A DNA stretch of 64,000 bases, taken from positions 2,046,001-2,110,000 of the forward strand of contig NZ_CP137573.1 in NCBI RefSeq assembly GCF_033343995.1, in the 5' to 3' direction. A program made the translations under genes and the position numbers. The stretch is from Streptomyces sp. HUAS YS2. GTDB lineage: Bacteria; Actinomycetota; Actinomycetes; Streptomycetales; Streptomycetaceae. The notes beneath the pieces were generated by a model. That model was not told where the DNA came from. It saw only the letters and a list, made by a program, of their open reading frames with translations, and did no database searches. This document shows positions 51,739 to 59,940 of the stretch, one piece after another; the first letter of the stretch is position 1; every line of letters begins with the position of its first letter.

Positions 51739-53202
51739 ATGTCGAGCGGCGAGACGGCGATTCCCCAGCCGGTGAACTACATCGCGGACGACTGGAGCGA
51801 ATGCGAAACCATTCGCGACGAATGGAACGTCGACCCCAACACCCGGGAACCGGTGCACCGCATGGTCACGACCGGCCCCGGAGACGTCGAACGGGCGTTG
51901 CGGCACGCGGAGCGCACGTACAGCGTCGGCCGATGGGACGACGAGGCCCGTCGCGAGCGCGCGGACATGCTGGAACGCGTCGCCGCGCTCGTCGAGACCC
52001 GGGCCGAGGACATCGCCCGCGCGGATTCCCTGACCAGTGGTGTGCCGGTCGGCGTCACGCGGAAGGTGGCGGCCTTCCTGCCCGCCAGGATCCGGGCGAC
52101 GGCGGCGGACCTGCTGAGCATCCCCCGCGTACGGGCGCTGGCGGCGGGCGGCCGCGACGTCCGCCTGTACAAGGTCCCGTGGGGGCCGGCCGCGATCCTC
52201 ACCCCGTGGAACGGCCCGAGCTTCATCCCCGCGGCGAAGGTCGTGAGCGCGGTCGCGGCAGGCTGCCCGGTGATCCTGAAGCCGTCGGAGCACGCTCCGG
52301 GCAGCGCCCAGATCATCGTCGAGTGCTTCGTCGAAGCCGGACTGCCCTCCGGCGCCCTGCAGCTCGTACACGGCTGCGGTGACATGGGCGCCGCGCTGAC
52401 CGGAGACCCGCGGATCAAGATCGTGTCGTTCACCGGTGGCCCGGCCGCCGGACGGGCGATCGCCCGCGCCGCCGCGGAGGACTTCAAGGTCCTTCAGCTG
52501 GAGCTCGGCGGCAACAACCCCGCGCTGGTCCTGAACGACGCCGACGTCGAGGTCGCCGCCGACGGCATCTTCGAGGGAATGACCAAGCTGAACGGTCAGT
52601 GGTGCGAGGGACCGGGCAAGGTGCTCGCCCACCGGAGCCTGGTGGGACCGCTGCTCGAAGCGCTGACCGAGCGCATCGCCAAGGTCGCGGTCGGTCACTC
52701 GCTGGACGAGAGCGCCGAGCTCGGCCCGATCTCGAACGCACCGCACTTCGCGACGCTGGAGAGCCGGATCGAGGGACTGCGCGCCCTCGGAGCGACCGTC
52801 CACCAGCCGGCCCGGCTGCCGGATCTCGGCGGATTCTTCCTCTCGCCGACCGTCGCCGCCGGGGCCGACGCGGCGAAGGCGACCGCGGAATTGTTCGGTC
52901 CCATCGTGTCCCTGCACGCCGTCGACTCCGACGAGGAGGCGCTGCGCATCGCGAACGCCCACCCCTCGGGACTCGACGCATACGTGTTCGGCGGCGACGT
53001 CGAGCGTGCGATCGAGGTCGGCTCGCGCGTGCTGTCCGGCGAGGTCCGGGTCAACGGCGCGAAGATCGCCGACCTCGGCGACGACTCCGCACAGGGCTTC
53101 TGGGGACCGGCCGGAATCGGCGGTCACGGCCCCGCCGAGTCGGTGCGTGTGTTTTGCGGCGACCGGGTGGTCGGCGTCGACTCGCCGGACCTTCCGCTGT
53201 GA
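51739..53202 (+). CDS. Aldehyde dehydrogenase
   Basis: About 487 residues of the NAD(P)-dependent aldehyde dehydrogenase superfamily. Motifs are WGPAAILTPWNGPSF, ILKPSEHAPGSA, IVSFTGGPAAGRAIA, QLELGGNNPALVLNDADV (catalytic Glu) and FEGMTKLNGQWCEGPGK (catalytic Cys). GAGGTGA precedes the ATG at 51739; the upstream ATG at 51712, overlapping the alcohol dehydrogenase stop, is the alternative and adds nine residues. It could serve as the PuuC-like step on a gamma-glutamyl-aminoaldehyde or as the ChnE-like step on an omega-oxo acid. Confidence 0.92.
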   Translation: MSSGETAIPQPVNYIADDWSECETIRDEWNVDPNTREPVHRMVTTGPGDVERALRHAERTYSVGRWDDEARRERADMLERVAALVETRAEDIARADSLTSGVPVGVTRKVAAFLPARIRATAADLLSIPRVRALAAGGRDVRLYKVPWGPAAILTPWNGPSFIPAAKVVSAVAAGCPVILKPSEHAPGSAQIIVECFVEAGLPSGALQLVHGCGDMGAALTGDPRIKIVSFTGGPAAGRAIARAAAEDFKVLQLELGGNNPALVLNDADVEVAADGIFEGMTKLNGQWCEGPGKVLAHRSLVGPLLEALTERIAKVAVGHSLDESAELGPISNAPHFATLESRIEGLRALGATVHQPARLPDLGGFFLSPTVAAGADAAKATAELFGPIVSLHAVDSDEEALRIANAHPSGLDAYVFGGDVERAIEVGSRVLSGEVRVNGAKIADLGDDSAQGFWGPAGIGGHGPAESVRVFCGDRVVGVDSPDLPL

Positions 53203-53321
53203 AACGCGCCGCTGTCGTGACCGGGATTCGGGCGAAGGACGCAGCGGCTGAGAGCTGACGTCCCCGGACTCAGCCGCCGAGATCGCCCGATGACCCAACC
53301 CAGAGCCGCTGGAGAACCACC

Positions 53322-54869
53322 ATGCTGAACCTCTCGACCCTCCTCGAAGACTCCGCCCGCACGTTCCCGGACCGGGACGCACTCGTGCTCGGCTCGAACC
53401 GGCTGACCTACCGCCAGGTCGACGCGGCAGCGAACCAGGTCGCCAACCTGCTGGTGTCCCGGGGGATCCAGCCCGGCGACAAGGTCGCACTCAGCTGCCC
53501 CAATCTGCCGTGGTTCCCCATCGTCTACTACGGCGTGCTCAAGGCCGGAGCGGTCGTGGTCCCGCTCAACGTCCTGCTCAAGGGCCGCGAGATCGCCTAC
53601 CACCTGAACGACGCGGACGTCTCGGCGTACTTCTGCTTCGAGGGAACTCCGGAGCTGGCCATGGCCGCGGAAGGTCATGCCGGATACGAAGCGGTCGGAA
53701 CGGTCGAGCACTTCTTCGTCATCACCGCCGATCAGGAAGCGCCCAGCCCGATCGCCGGCACCGAGACGCTCGGTCAGGCACTCGCCGGCATGAGCCCCGT
53801 GTTCGAGTCGGTGGTCAGAGAGCCGACCGACACCGCGGTCATCCTGTACACGTCGGGAACGACGGGCCAGGCCAAGGGCGCCGAACTCTCCCACGCGAAC
53901 ACGATGATGAACGTGCTGGCGAACAACCGGCTGTTCCGCAACGAACCGGCCGCCGACAGCCACGTGGTGTGCCTTCCCCTGTTCCACACCTTCGGCGCGA
54001 CGGTGCAGATGCACGCGGGGTTCTCGGTCGCGGCGACCTTGCACCTCGTGCCGCGCTTCCAGGCGCGCGAGGTGGTCGAGCTGATGAACCGCGAGGTCAT
54101 CACGTTCTTCGCCGGTGTTCCGACGATGTGGTGGGGATTGCTCAACGCCCTCACCGACGACATCGACGTCCACCGGATCGCCGGCAACCTCCGGATCGGG
54201 ATCTCCGGCGGGGCGGCCTTGCCGGCCGAGATCATCAACCAGGTCGAGCAGCGCCTCGGCATCAAGGTGCTCGAAGGGTACGGGCTGTCGGAGACGTCGC
54301 CCGTCGCCACGTTCAGCGACCCCCGGCTCGGCAACCGGCCGGGCTCGATCGGGCTCCCGATCTGGGGTGTGCGGCTGAAGCTGATCCGACCGGACTGGAC
54401 GGAGATCGCCGAGGCCGGGGAGGTCGGCGAGATCGCGATCAGAGGCCACAACGTCATGAAGGGCTACTACAACCGCCCCGAGGCGACGGCCGAGGTGATC
54501 CGCGACGGCTGGTTCCGCACCGGAGACCTCGCACGACGGGACGACGACGGCTTCTACTACATCGTCGACCGCGCGAAGGACCTCATCATCCGCGGTGGTT
54601 TCAACGTCTACCCCCGCGAGGTCGAGGAGGTACTGGCCACCCATCCCGCGGTGAGCCTGGCGGCGGTCATCGGCGTTCCGCACGACAGCCACGGCGAAGA
54701 GATCAAGGCCGTCGTGATCCTCAAGAAGGACGCCACCATCGCCGCCGACGAGCTCGTCGCCTGGGGCAAGGAGCAGATGGCCTCCTACAAGTACCCCCGC
54801 ATCGTCGAGTTCGTGCCGAGCCTGCCGATGACCGCCACCGGAAAGATCCTCAAGCGCCGGCTGACCTGA
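53322..54869 (+). CDS. Acyl-CoA ligase (fatty-acid/aryl type)
   Basis: A 515-residue ANL-superfamily ligase. The P-loop is VILYTSGTTGQAKGAELSH (about 169-187). VLEGYGLSETSPVATFS, WFRTGDLARRDDDGFYYIVDRAKDLIIRGGFNVYPREVEEVL and the C-terminal lysine in MTATGKILKRRLT complete the adenylation and thioester-forming motifs. It probably activates the carboxylic acid left after aldehyde oxidation. It differs from the ligase half of the fusion at 48140, so the island activates two acids or two stages. Confidence 0.92.
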   Translation: MLNLSTLLEDSARTFPDRDALVLGSNRLTYRQVDAAANQVANLLVSRGIQPGDKVALSCPNLPWFPIVYYGVLKAGAVVVPLNVLLKGREIAYHLNDADVSAYFCFEGTPELAMAAEGHAGYEAVGTVEHFFVITADQEAPSPIAGTETLGQALAGMSPVFESVVREPTDTAVILYTSGTTGQAKGAELSHANTMMNVLANNRLFRNEPAADSHVVCLPLFHTFGATVQMHAGFSVAATLHLVPRFQAREVVELMNREVITFFAGVPTMWWGLLNALTDDIDVHRIAGNLRIGISGGAALPAEIINQVEQRLGIKVLEGYGLSETSPVATFSDPRLGNRPGSIGLPIWGVRLKLIRPDWTEIAEAGEVGEIAIRGHNVMKGYYNRPEATAEVIRDGWFRTGDLARRDDDGFYYIVDRAKDLIIRGGFNVYPREVEEVLATHPAVSLAAVIGVPHDSHGEEIKAVVILKKDATIAADELVAWGKEQMASYKYPRIVEFVPSLPMTATGKILKRRLT

Positions 54870-54924
54870 CGGCCGACCACCGGCCGCCGCCGTACCCCTG
54901 ACCACCGCATAGGAGCAGCGAGAA

Positions 54925-56274
54925 ATGAAGACGAACAACGTCGAGTACACCACCTTCAGCGGATGGGTCGACGCACCCGGCGACGTCCGGTCCCCCCTGA
55001 ACCAGGACGTCACCTGTGAGGTCGCGGTGGTGGGCGGCGGCCTGGCGGGCATGTCGACGGCGCTGCGGCTGGCCGAGCGCGGCCAGGACGTGGTGCTCCT
55101 CGAGGCCGAGTTCTGCGGCCACGGCTCCGCTTCGCGCAACGCCGGGCAGCTGGCGGGCGCCCCGGGCGGCGACATCCAGTTCCTGAACCTCCTCTACCCC
55201 AAGAAGTTCCCCGGCATCGTCCGGTTCGCCGAGAACTCCGCGCACTTCGTGGAGCACCTGATCGAACGCCTGGGCATCGACTGCGACTACGAAGCCACGG
55301 GCAACGTCTGCGCCGCGGTGTCCCGTGGACAGATGGGCCGCGTGCGTCGCGTCACCAAGATCCTGCAGAAGGCCGGCGCGAAGGTCGAACTCGGCACGAG
55401 CGCGGAGCTCGGCATCCCCCGCGGATTCCTCGGCGGTTTCCGCGAGTCCGTCGGCGGGATGATGAACCCCGGCAAGTTCAGCCTGGGCATCCGCCGCGCC
55501 GTCCTCGCGTCGAGTGCCCGGGTCTTCGAACGGACGAGGGTCACCGACATCACGCGGGGCGGCGGTCACGTCACCATCAAGACATCCGGCGGTGAGGTGC
55601 GCGCGAACAAGCTGGTGCTCGCGACGAACGCCTTCGGCGGCGAGCTGTCGATCACTCCGAAGCGACTGTCCGTGCCGATCTGGGTCACCGAGGTGGAGAC
55701 CGAGCCCATCGATCCCGCGCGCCTGGCCGCGCTCGGCTGGACCAGCCGGTCGGGGGTGGTGACCCAGCACAACTTCATGGAGAACTACCGGCTGACCCCG
55801 CGCAACACCATCGTGTTCGGAGTCCGTCGGATCCAGCGGGGGAAGAGCTACCCGCTTCCCCTGAGGAAGCCGGACGAGGCAGTCGTCGCCGACCTCGCAC
55901 GCGGCTTCGAAACCCGCTTCCCCGCGCTGGCCGACGTCGCGGCCGCTCGGGCCTGGGGCGGATGGATCGGGATCACGACGTCTTGGCTTCCGCTCGCCGG
56001 CAACATCGACGACAACGTCTTCTACTCGGTGGCCTGCAATGGCCACGGCCTGGCCCAGGCGCCGTACCTCGGCTCGCTCATCGCCGACCACATCGTGGAC
56101 GGAGGAGAGAAGCACGAGGACCTGAAGGCGCTCTGGATGAAGAAGCCGAAGTTCGGACGCCCCGTGATGATGGGCGCTCCAGGGCTGCGGACCATCTGGG
56201 CCGTCGACCGTTTCAACGACCTGATCAACGGAAGCCGGCGGAACGCTCGACGCGGCGCGGCCCCGGTGAACTGA
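54925..56274 (+). CDS. PuuB-like FAD-dependent amine oxidoreductase
   Basis: A 449-residue flavoprotein of the DAO superfamily. VAVVGGGLAGMSTALRLAERGQDVVLLE (about 33-60) binds FAD; HGSASRNAGQLAGAPGG follows as in gamma-glutamylputrescine oxidases; the C-terminal GITTSWLPLAGNI and SVACNGHGLAQAPYLGSLIADHI are typical of OrdL/PuuB. These oxidise the amine carbon of a gamma-glutamyl-amine to the aldehyde. With the GS-like ligase, aldehyde dehydrogenase and PuuD-like hydrolase it completes a Puu-type route. The ATG follows TAGGAGCAG. Confidence 0.88.
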   Translation: MKTNNVEYTTFSGWVDAPGDVRSPLNQDVTCEVAVVGGGLAGMSTALRLAERGQDVVLLEAEFCGHGSASRNAGQLAGAPGGDIQFLNLLYPKKFPGIVRFAENSAHFVEHLIERLGIDCDYEATGNVCAAVSRGQMGRVRRVTKILQKAGAKVELGTSAELGIPRGFLGGFRESVGGMMNPGKFSLGIRRAVLASSARVFERTRVTDITRGGGHVTIKTSGGEVRANKLVLATNAFGGELSITPKRLSVPIWVTEVETEPIDPARLAALGWTSRSGVVTQHNFMENYRLTPRNTIVFGVRRIQRGKSYPLPLRKPDEAVVADLARGFETRFPALADVAAARAWGGWIGITTSWLPLAGNIDDNVFYSVACNGHGLAQAPYLGSLIADHIVDGGEKHEDLKALWMKKPKFGRPVMMGAPGLRTIWAVDRFNDLINGSRRNARRGAAPVN

Positions 56275-56327
56275 CCAGGCCCGGTGCCAAGGGGACATCA
56301 GATCCGATTGCCATTCAGGAAGGTTCC

Positions 56328-56720
56328 GTGCACTCCTACTTCGCCCCGACTCCCCCCGGTCGCCCACCGACACCCCGTCTTCCGGGAGATTCCCCGCGGT
56401 TGCACCGCGGGGAAAGTCTCCGCACAGCCGTGCATCGTGCCCAGCTCACATTCCTCGTCGTCAATGCCGTTCCCCTCACCGTCGGCATCCTGGTGTTTCC
56501 CTTCACGGACGTTGCCTCGGCGCCGGTGTACGGCCGGCTCACGCTGGGCGTGCTGTGGGGCCTGCTGCAAGGCGGCCTGTTCGTCGCCTCCACGTGGTGG
56601 CACGAGCACCGATCGACGCGTTCGTGCGATCCCATCGAACAGTCCCTGACGTCCGGCCTTCCCCAGGCCGGAACGTCGGATGCTTCTTCCGCCGACGATT
56701 CCTGGCGGTGGGGCGGATGA
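56328..56720 (+). CDS. DUF485-like small membrane protein, symporter partner
   Basis: A 130-residue protein with two transmembrane helices (FLVVNAVPLTVGILVFPFT and LTLGVLWGLLQGGLFVASTWW) after a Pro-rich N-terminus, the layout of DUF485 proteins that precede acetate-type SSS symporters. The GTG start at 56328 has AGGAAGG 5 nt upstream. It overlaps the symporter ATG by 4 nt. It probably assists assembly or stability of the symporter. Confidence 0.75.
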   Translation: MHSYFAPTPPGRPPTPRLPGDSPRLHRGESLRTAVHRAQLTFLVVNAVPLTVGILVFPFTDVASAPVYGRLTLGVLWGLLQGGLFVASTWWHEHRSTRSCDPIEQSLTSGLPQAGTSDASSADDSWRWGG

Positions 56721-58342
56721 CCCTGCACGTCCTGAGCTCGGCCCAGGTCGACCCGATCGGTTCCGATGCCAGAGGCCCGGTGATCGTTGCCTTTCTGGTC
56801 TTCATCGGGCTGTCTCTCCTGTGGGTCTTCAACGTCGTCACGCAGGAGGACCACCCGGAGCGGCTCTACATCGCCGACCGGTCCCTCTCCCCGGTTTTCA
56901 ACGGGTTCGCCATGGCCGGCGAGCAGATCTCGGCCGTCACCCTGTTGGCGATCCCCGGGGCCATCACGCTGTTCGGCTACGACGGATTCGGGTATGCCGT
57001 CGACATCCTGATCACCCTCGGGGTGACGATGCTGATGTCCCAGAAGGTACGCAACAGCGGCCGCTACACCCTCGGTGACCTCTTCTCCCTGCGCGCATCG
57101 GGAACAGCGCCGCGCATCGCCGCGGCCATCGTGACACTGACCATCGCGATCCCCCTTCTCCTGATCCAGCTGCGCGCGGCCGGCATCAGCACGGCGCTCG
57201 TGATCGGCATGTCGACCGATGAGGCCCAGGTCGTGTGCACGGTTCTGATGGGTTGTCTCGTCGCCTGCTTCGCCGCCGTGGCCGATCTGCGAGGCACCAG
57301 CCTCCTGCACGTCGTCAAGGTGCCCATCACGTTGGTGACGCTGGCGGTGCTCACGTTGCTGGCTCTCGGGAAATTCGCCTGGGACCCCGGAAGTCTGCTG
57401 TCCGCCGCGGTGAACAACAGCGTGGCGCCTGATGCGTACTTGAGCCCGGGGCTGTGGCCGTACACAGAAGGTCTCGGACCGCTCAACTCGTTCGGCGACC
57501 ACATGGTCCTGATCCTCGGCACGGCCGTGGCGCCTCATCTGCTGCTGCGCGTCAGCGCGTCCCGCAACGGGCGCTCGGCGCGACGATCCGTCAGCATCGC
57601 CGTGGGACTGGTCGGTGTGTTCGCCCTGCTCCTGATCACGACGGGCTTCGCGGCAGCGGCCGTGGTGGGCAGTAAGGTCATCGGCGCGGTCGACGGCAAT
57701 GGACAGTCGTCCCCGATCCTGCTGGCCTCGGGCGTACTCGGTGACGGCTCGACAGGGCGCGTTGCGCTCATCACCGCCATGGCGTGTGTCGTCTTCCTGG
57801 CCGTCCTTTCGACCACGACCAGTGTGGCCTTCGCTGCCGCCGTCTCCTTCGCCCACGATGTCTTCGGGCGAAGCAAGCACTCCCGCACCGACACCGGAGA
57901 AGTGCTGGTACTCCGTCTGGCCGTTGTCGTCCTGTGCGTCGTGGGCCTGTCGCTGTCCGCCGCCACCCATCGATACCCGGTCGACTTCCTGGTCACCTTC
58001 TCGATGAGCGTCGCGGCGTCGTGCGTCTTCCCCCCGCTGGTCTACTCGTTCTTCTGGCGCAGTTTCAATCACAAGGGGCTTCTGTGGTCCGTCTACGGAG
58101 GACTGCTGCTCTGCACCGTCCTCATGTTCTTCTCTCCCAGCGTGTCCGGGACCGAATACGCGCTGTGGCCGGAGGCGAGCTTCGACTGGTTTCCGTTCCA
58201 GACCCCAGGCCTGATTGCCGTGCCGGCAGCATTCTTCCTCGGTTGGCTCGGCAGCATCATCTCGCCAGATGATGCTGAACCCGAATTTCCCGCGATTGAG
58301 TACAGGCTCCTGACGGGGAAGGAAGTCGAACAGGGGCGTTGA
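56717..58342 (+). CDS. Sodium:solute symporter (SSS family, ActP-like)
   Basis: A 541-residue symporter with about 13 membrane segments. The family region LYIADRSLSPVFNGFAMAGEQISAVTLLAIPG (about 50-81) and AFAAAVSFAHDVFGRS are typical of the acetate/monocarboxylate SSS branch. Such carriers take up small carboxylates or amines with Na+. The ATG at 56717 is coupled to the DUF485-like gene. At the end of the catabolic run, it is the likely importer of the island's substrate. Base composition looks less GC-rich than the chromosome to its right. Confidence 0.9.
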   Translation: MTLHVLSSAQVDPIGSDARGPVIVAFLVFIGLSLLWVFNVVTQEDHPERLYIADRSLSPVFNGFAMAGEQISAVTLLAIPGAITLFGYDGFGYAVDILITLGVTMLMSQKVRNSGRYTLGDLFSLRASGTAPRIAAAIVTLTIAIPLLLIQLRAAGISTALVIGMSTDEAQVVCTVLMGCLVACFAAVADLRGTSLLHVVKVPITLVTLAVLTLLALGKFAWDPGSLLSAAVNNSVAPDAYLSPGLWPYTEGLGPLNSFGDHMVLILGTAVAPHLLLRVSASRNGRSARRSVSIAVGLVGVFALLLITTGFAAAAVVGSKVIGAVDGNGQSSPILLASGVLGDGSTGRVALITAMACVVFLAVLSTTTSVAFAAAVSFAHDVFGRSKHSRTDTGEVLVLRLAVVVLCVVGLSLSAATHRYPVDFLVTFSMSVAASCVFPPLVYSFFWRSFNHKGLLWSVYGGLLLCTVLMFFSPSVSGTEYALWPEASFDWFPFQTPGLIAVPAAFFLGWLGSIISPDDAEPEFPAIEYRLLTGKEVEQGR

Positions 58343-58458
58343 TTCAAAGATCCCGAAGACGAAGGAGCTGTACAGCGGTTGGTGCCATGGCGGAAAGGAA
58401 CGCTCTGCCCGGCGGCCACCAAACCACGCATGACGACTCATCAGAAACTGCGCCGTTC

Positions 58459-58496
58459 GTGCGTCAAACGTGCGTCACGTGCGTCGAATATGCGTC
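58459..58496 (+). repeat. Four TGCGTC direct repeats at helical spacing
   Basis: GTGCGTC starts at 58459, 58470 and 58479, and ATGCGTC at 58490: intervals of 11, 9 and 11 bp, about one helical turn. The reverse complement, GACGCAC, appears once at the left end (34079-34085). Such phased repeats beside an element end resemble recombinase arm sites or repressor sites. Confidence 0.65.
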
Positions 58497-58513
58497 AAGA
58501 TATCGCACCTAAC

Positions 58514-58533
58514 GCACGTAACGCCCATAATGC
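58514..58533 (-). repeat. 20-bp inverted repeat, right arm
   Basis: The reverse complement of this stretch matches 34051-34070 at 18 of 20 positions (differences at positions 4 and 13). It lies about 20 bp inside the methyltransferase stop codon. Confidence 0.7.
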
Positions 58534-58553
58534 ACTCTCAGAGAAACAGCAGG

Positions 58554-59882
58554 TCAGCGGCCCTTTTCAGCAGGCTCCAGAATCGCCACGCACTCCACGT
58601 GGTGCGTCATCGGGAACAGGTCGAAGGCCCGCAGGGTGCGGACGCGGTAGCCGCCGTCGCGGAAGTAGGCCAGGTCGCGGGCCAGGGCGGCCGGGTCGCA
58701 GGCCACGTAGGCGATGCGCCGCGCGCCGAGGCTCGCGAGGTGGTGGACCGTGTCCTTGCCGGCGCCGGCGCGGGGCGGGTCGAGGACGATCAGGTCGACG
58801 TCCGTGATGCGGGTGCGCGGGAGGACCTGCTCGACCTTGCCCTGCTCGATGCGGACGCGGTCGTACGCGGCCAGGTTGTGCCGGGCGTCCTCCACCGCGC
58901 GCTTGCCGGACTCGATGCCGAGCACCGCGCCCTTGTCGCCGACGCGGTCCGCGATCGCGCCGGCGAACAGGCCGACGCCGCAGTAGAGGTCCAGGGCCGT
59001 GTCGCCCTTGCGCGGCGTCAGGCCCTGCATGACGGCGAGCATGAGCGTCTGCGCGGCCTTCGGGTGGACCTGCCAAAAGCCGCCCCCGCCGACGCGGTAC
59101 GTGCGGTCGTCGGCACGTTCGCGGACGAAGTCCCGGCCGTGGACGCGGTGGATCGCCTTGTCCTTTTCGCCCACGCGCAGGACCGAGACCGGCTTGTCGA
59201 GTTCGACGATGGGGAGGCGGGCGCCAGGCCGCGGGGTCAGGATGACCTGGCGGTCCTGCGAGCCCGTCGCGGCGATCGCCTCGATCGAGGCCATGCCCTC
59301 CCAGGTGCGCTTCTCGATGCCCAGTTCGCTGACGCCCTCCGCCGCGATCATGCAGTGGTCGATCACCTCGACCTCGTGCGAGCGGTGCCGGCGCAGGCCC
59401 GCGTGGCCCTCGGCGTCGACCGCGTACTGGACGCGGGTGCGCCACTGCGGGACCTCGCCCGCCGGGAGCTTGTCGCCCTCGGCCGGCATGACCGTGCCGT
59501 CCCAGCCGGCCTCCTCCGGGGTGAGGCCCGCCAGCCGCTGGAGCTGCTCGGCGATGACCTCGCCCTTGAGCCGGCGCTGCGCGCCCGGCTTGGCGTGCTG
59601 CCAGTCGCAGCCGCCACACTTGCCGGGACCGGCGAAGGGGCACGGGGCCTCGACCCGGTCCTTCGAGGGCTGCAGGATCTCGACCGCGTCGGCGCGCAGG
59701 AACCGCGAGGTCGACTCGCCCTCGGTGACCCGGGCGACGACCCGCTCCCCCGGCAGCGCGTGCCGGACGAACAGGACCCGGCCCGCCTCGGTGCGGGCGA
59801 TGCAGTGGCCGCCGTGGGCCACCGGTCCGACCTCGACCTCGTACTCCTGCCCGATCAGCGAATCTGCGGGGGCGTTCTGCAT
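58554..59882 (-). CDS. TrmA/RlmC/RlmD-family RNA m5U methyltransferase
   Basis: About 442 residues. An N-terminal TRAM domain (GQEYEVEVGPVAHGGHCIARTEAGRVLFVRHALPGERV) is followed by an iron-sulfur cysteine cluster (CPFAGPGKCGGCDW). The SAM-dependent domain contains LDLYCGVGLFAGAIA, LIVLDPPRAGAG and the catalytic Cys in YVACDPAALARDL. It methylates uridine C5 in 23S rRNA or tRNA. The ATG at 59882 follows CTGGAG on the minus strand; 18 extra codons upstream are poorly conserved. Its 3' end is duplicated at 33.9 kb, marking it as an integration target. Confidence 0.92.
   Translation of the reverse strand: MQNAPADSLIGQEYEVEVGPVAHGGHCIARTEAGRVLFVRHALPGERVVARVTEGESTSRFLRADAVEILQPSKDRVEAPCPFAGPGKCGGCDWQHAKPGAQRRLKGEVIAEQLQRLAGLTPEEAGWDGTVMPAEGDKLPAGEVPQWRTRVQYAVDAEGHAGLRRHRSHEVEVIDHCMIAAEGVSELGIEKRTWEGMASIEAIAATGSQDRQVILTPRPGARLPIVELDKPVSVLRVGEKDKAIHRVHGRDFVRERADDRTYRVGGGGFWQVHPKAAQTLMLAVMQGLTPRKGDTALDLYCGVGLFAGAIADRVGDKGAVLGIESGKRAVEDARHNLAAYDRVRIEQGKVEQVLPRTRITDVDLIVLDPPRAGAGKDTVHHLASLGARRIAYVACDPAALARDLAYFRDGGYRVRTLRAFDLFPMTHHVECVAILEPAEKGR
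58556..58623. repeat. attR-like repeat: 3' end of the intact RNA methyltransferase gene
   Basis: This is the right member of the approximately 70-bp direct repeat whose left member is 33902-33970. It lies within the coding sequence, so insertion here keeps the gene's reading frame complete, as is usual for integration into gene 3' ends. Confidence 0.75.
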
Positions 59883-59907
59883 GATCGGGGGCTCCAGAGA
59901 AGAGAAA

Positions 59908-59937
59908 GGTGGGCTGCCGTTGTTACGGCAGCCCACC
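59908..59937 (-). terminator. Terminator after the KimA-like gene
   Basis: A perfect 12-bp stem (59908-59919 with 59926-59937, loop TTGTTA) begins 4 nt after the KimA-like stop codon; on the minus strand it is followed by TTTCTCTTCTC. It separates that transcript from the methyltransferase gene. Confidence 0.8.
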
Positions 59938-59940
59938 AGT

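Larger units (their letters stand above)
58343..58553. other. Right inner end of the island
   Basis: No gene. It holds the right inverted-repeat arm (58514-58533), a helically spaced GTGCGTC/ATGCGTC array (58459-58496) and AAACAGCAGGTCAGCG (58544-58559), which runs into the methyltransferase stop codon. The DNA has many TGCGTCA/TGACGCA words, unlike the rest of the window. Confidence 0.5.

Noticed and set aside
58459..58496. TGCGTC repeats as a CRISPR array
   Set aside because: Units are only 7 bp at 9-11 bp spacing with no spacers of CRISPR length and no cas genes in the window.
33902..58623. Calling the island an integrative conjugative element
   Set aside because: No integrase, excisionase, relaxase or transfer gene is visible between the repeats, so only a putative non-autonomous island can be supported.
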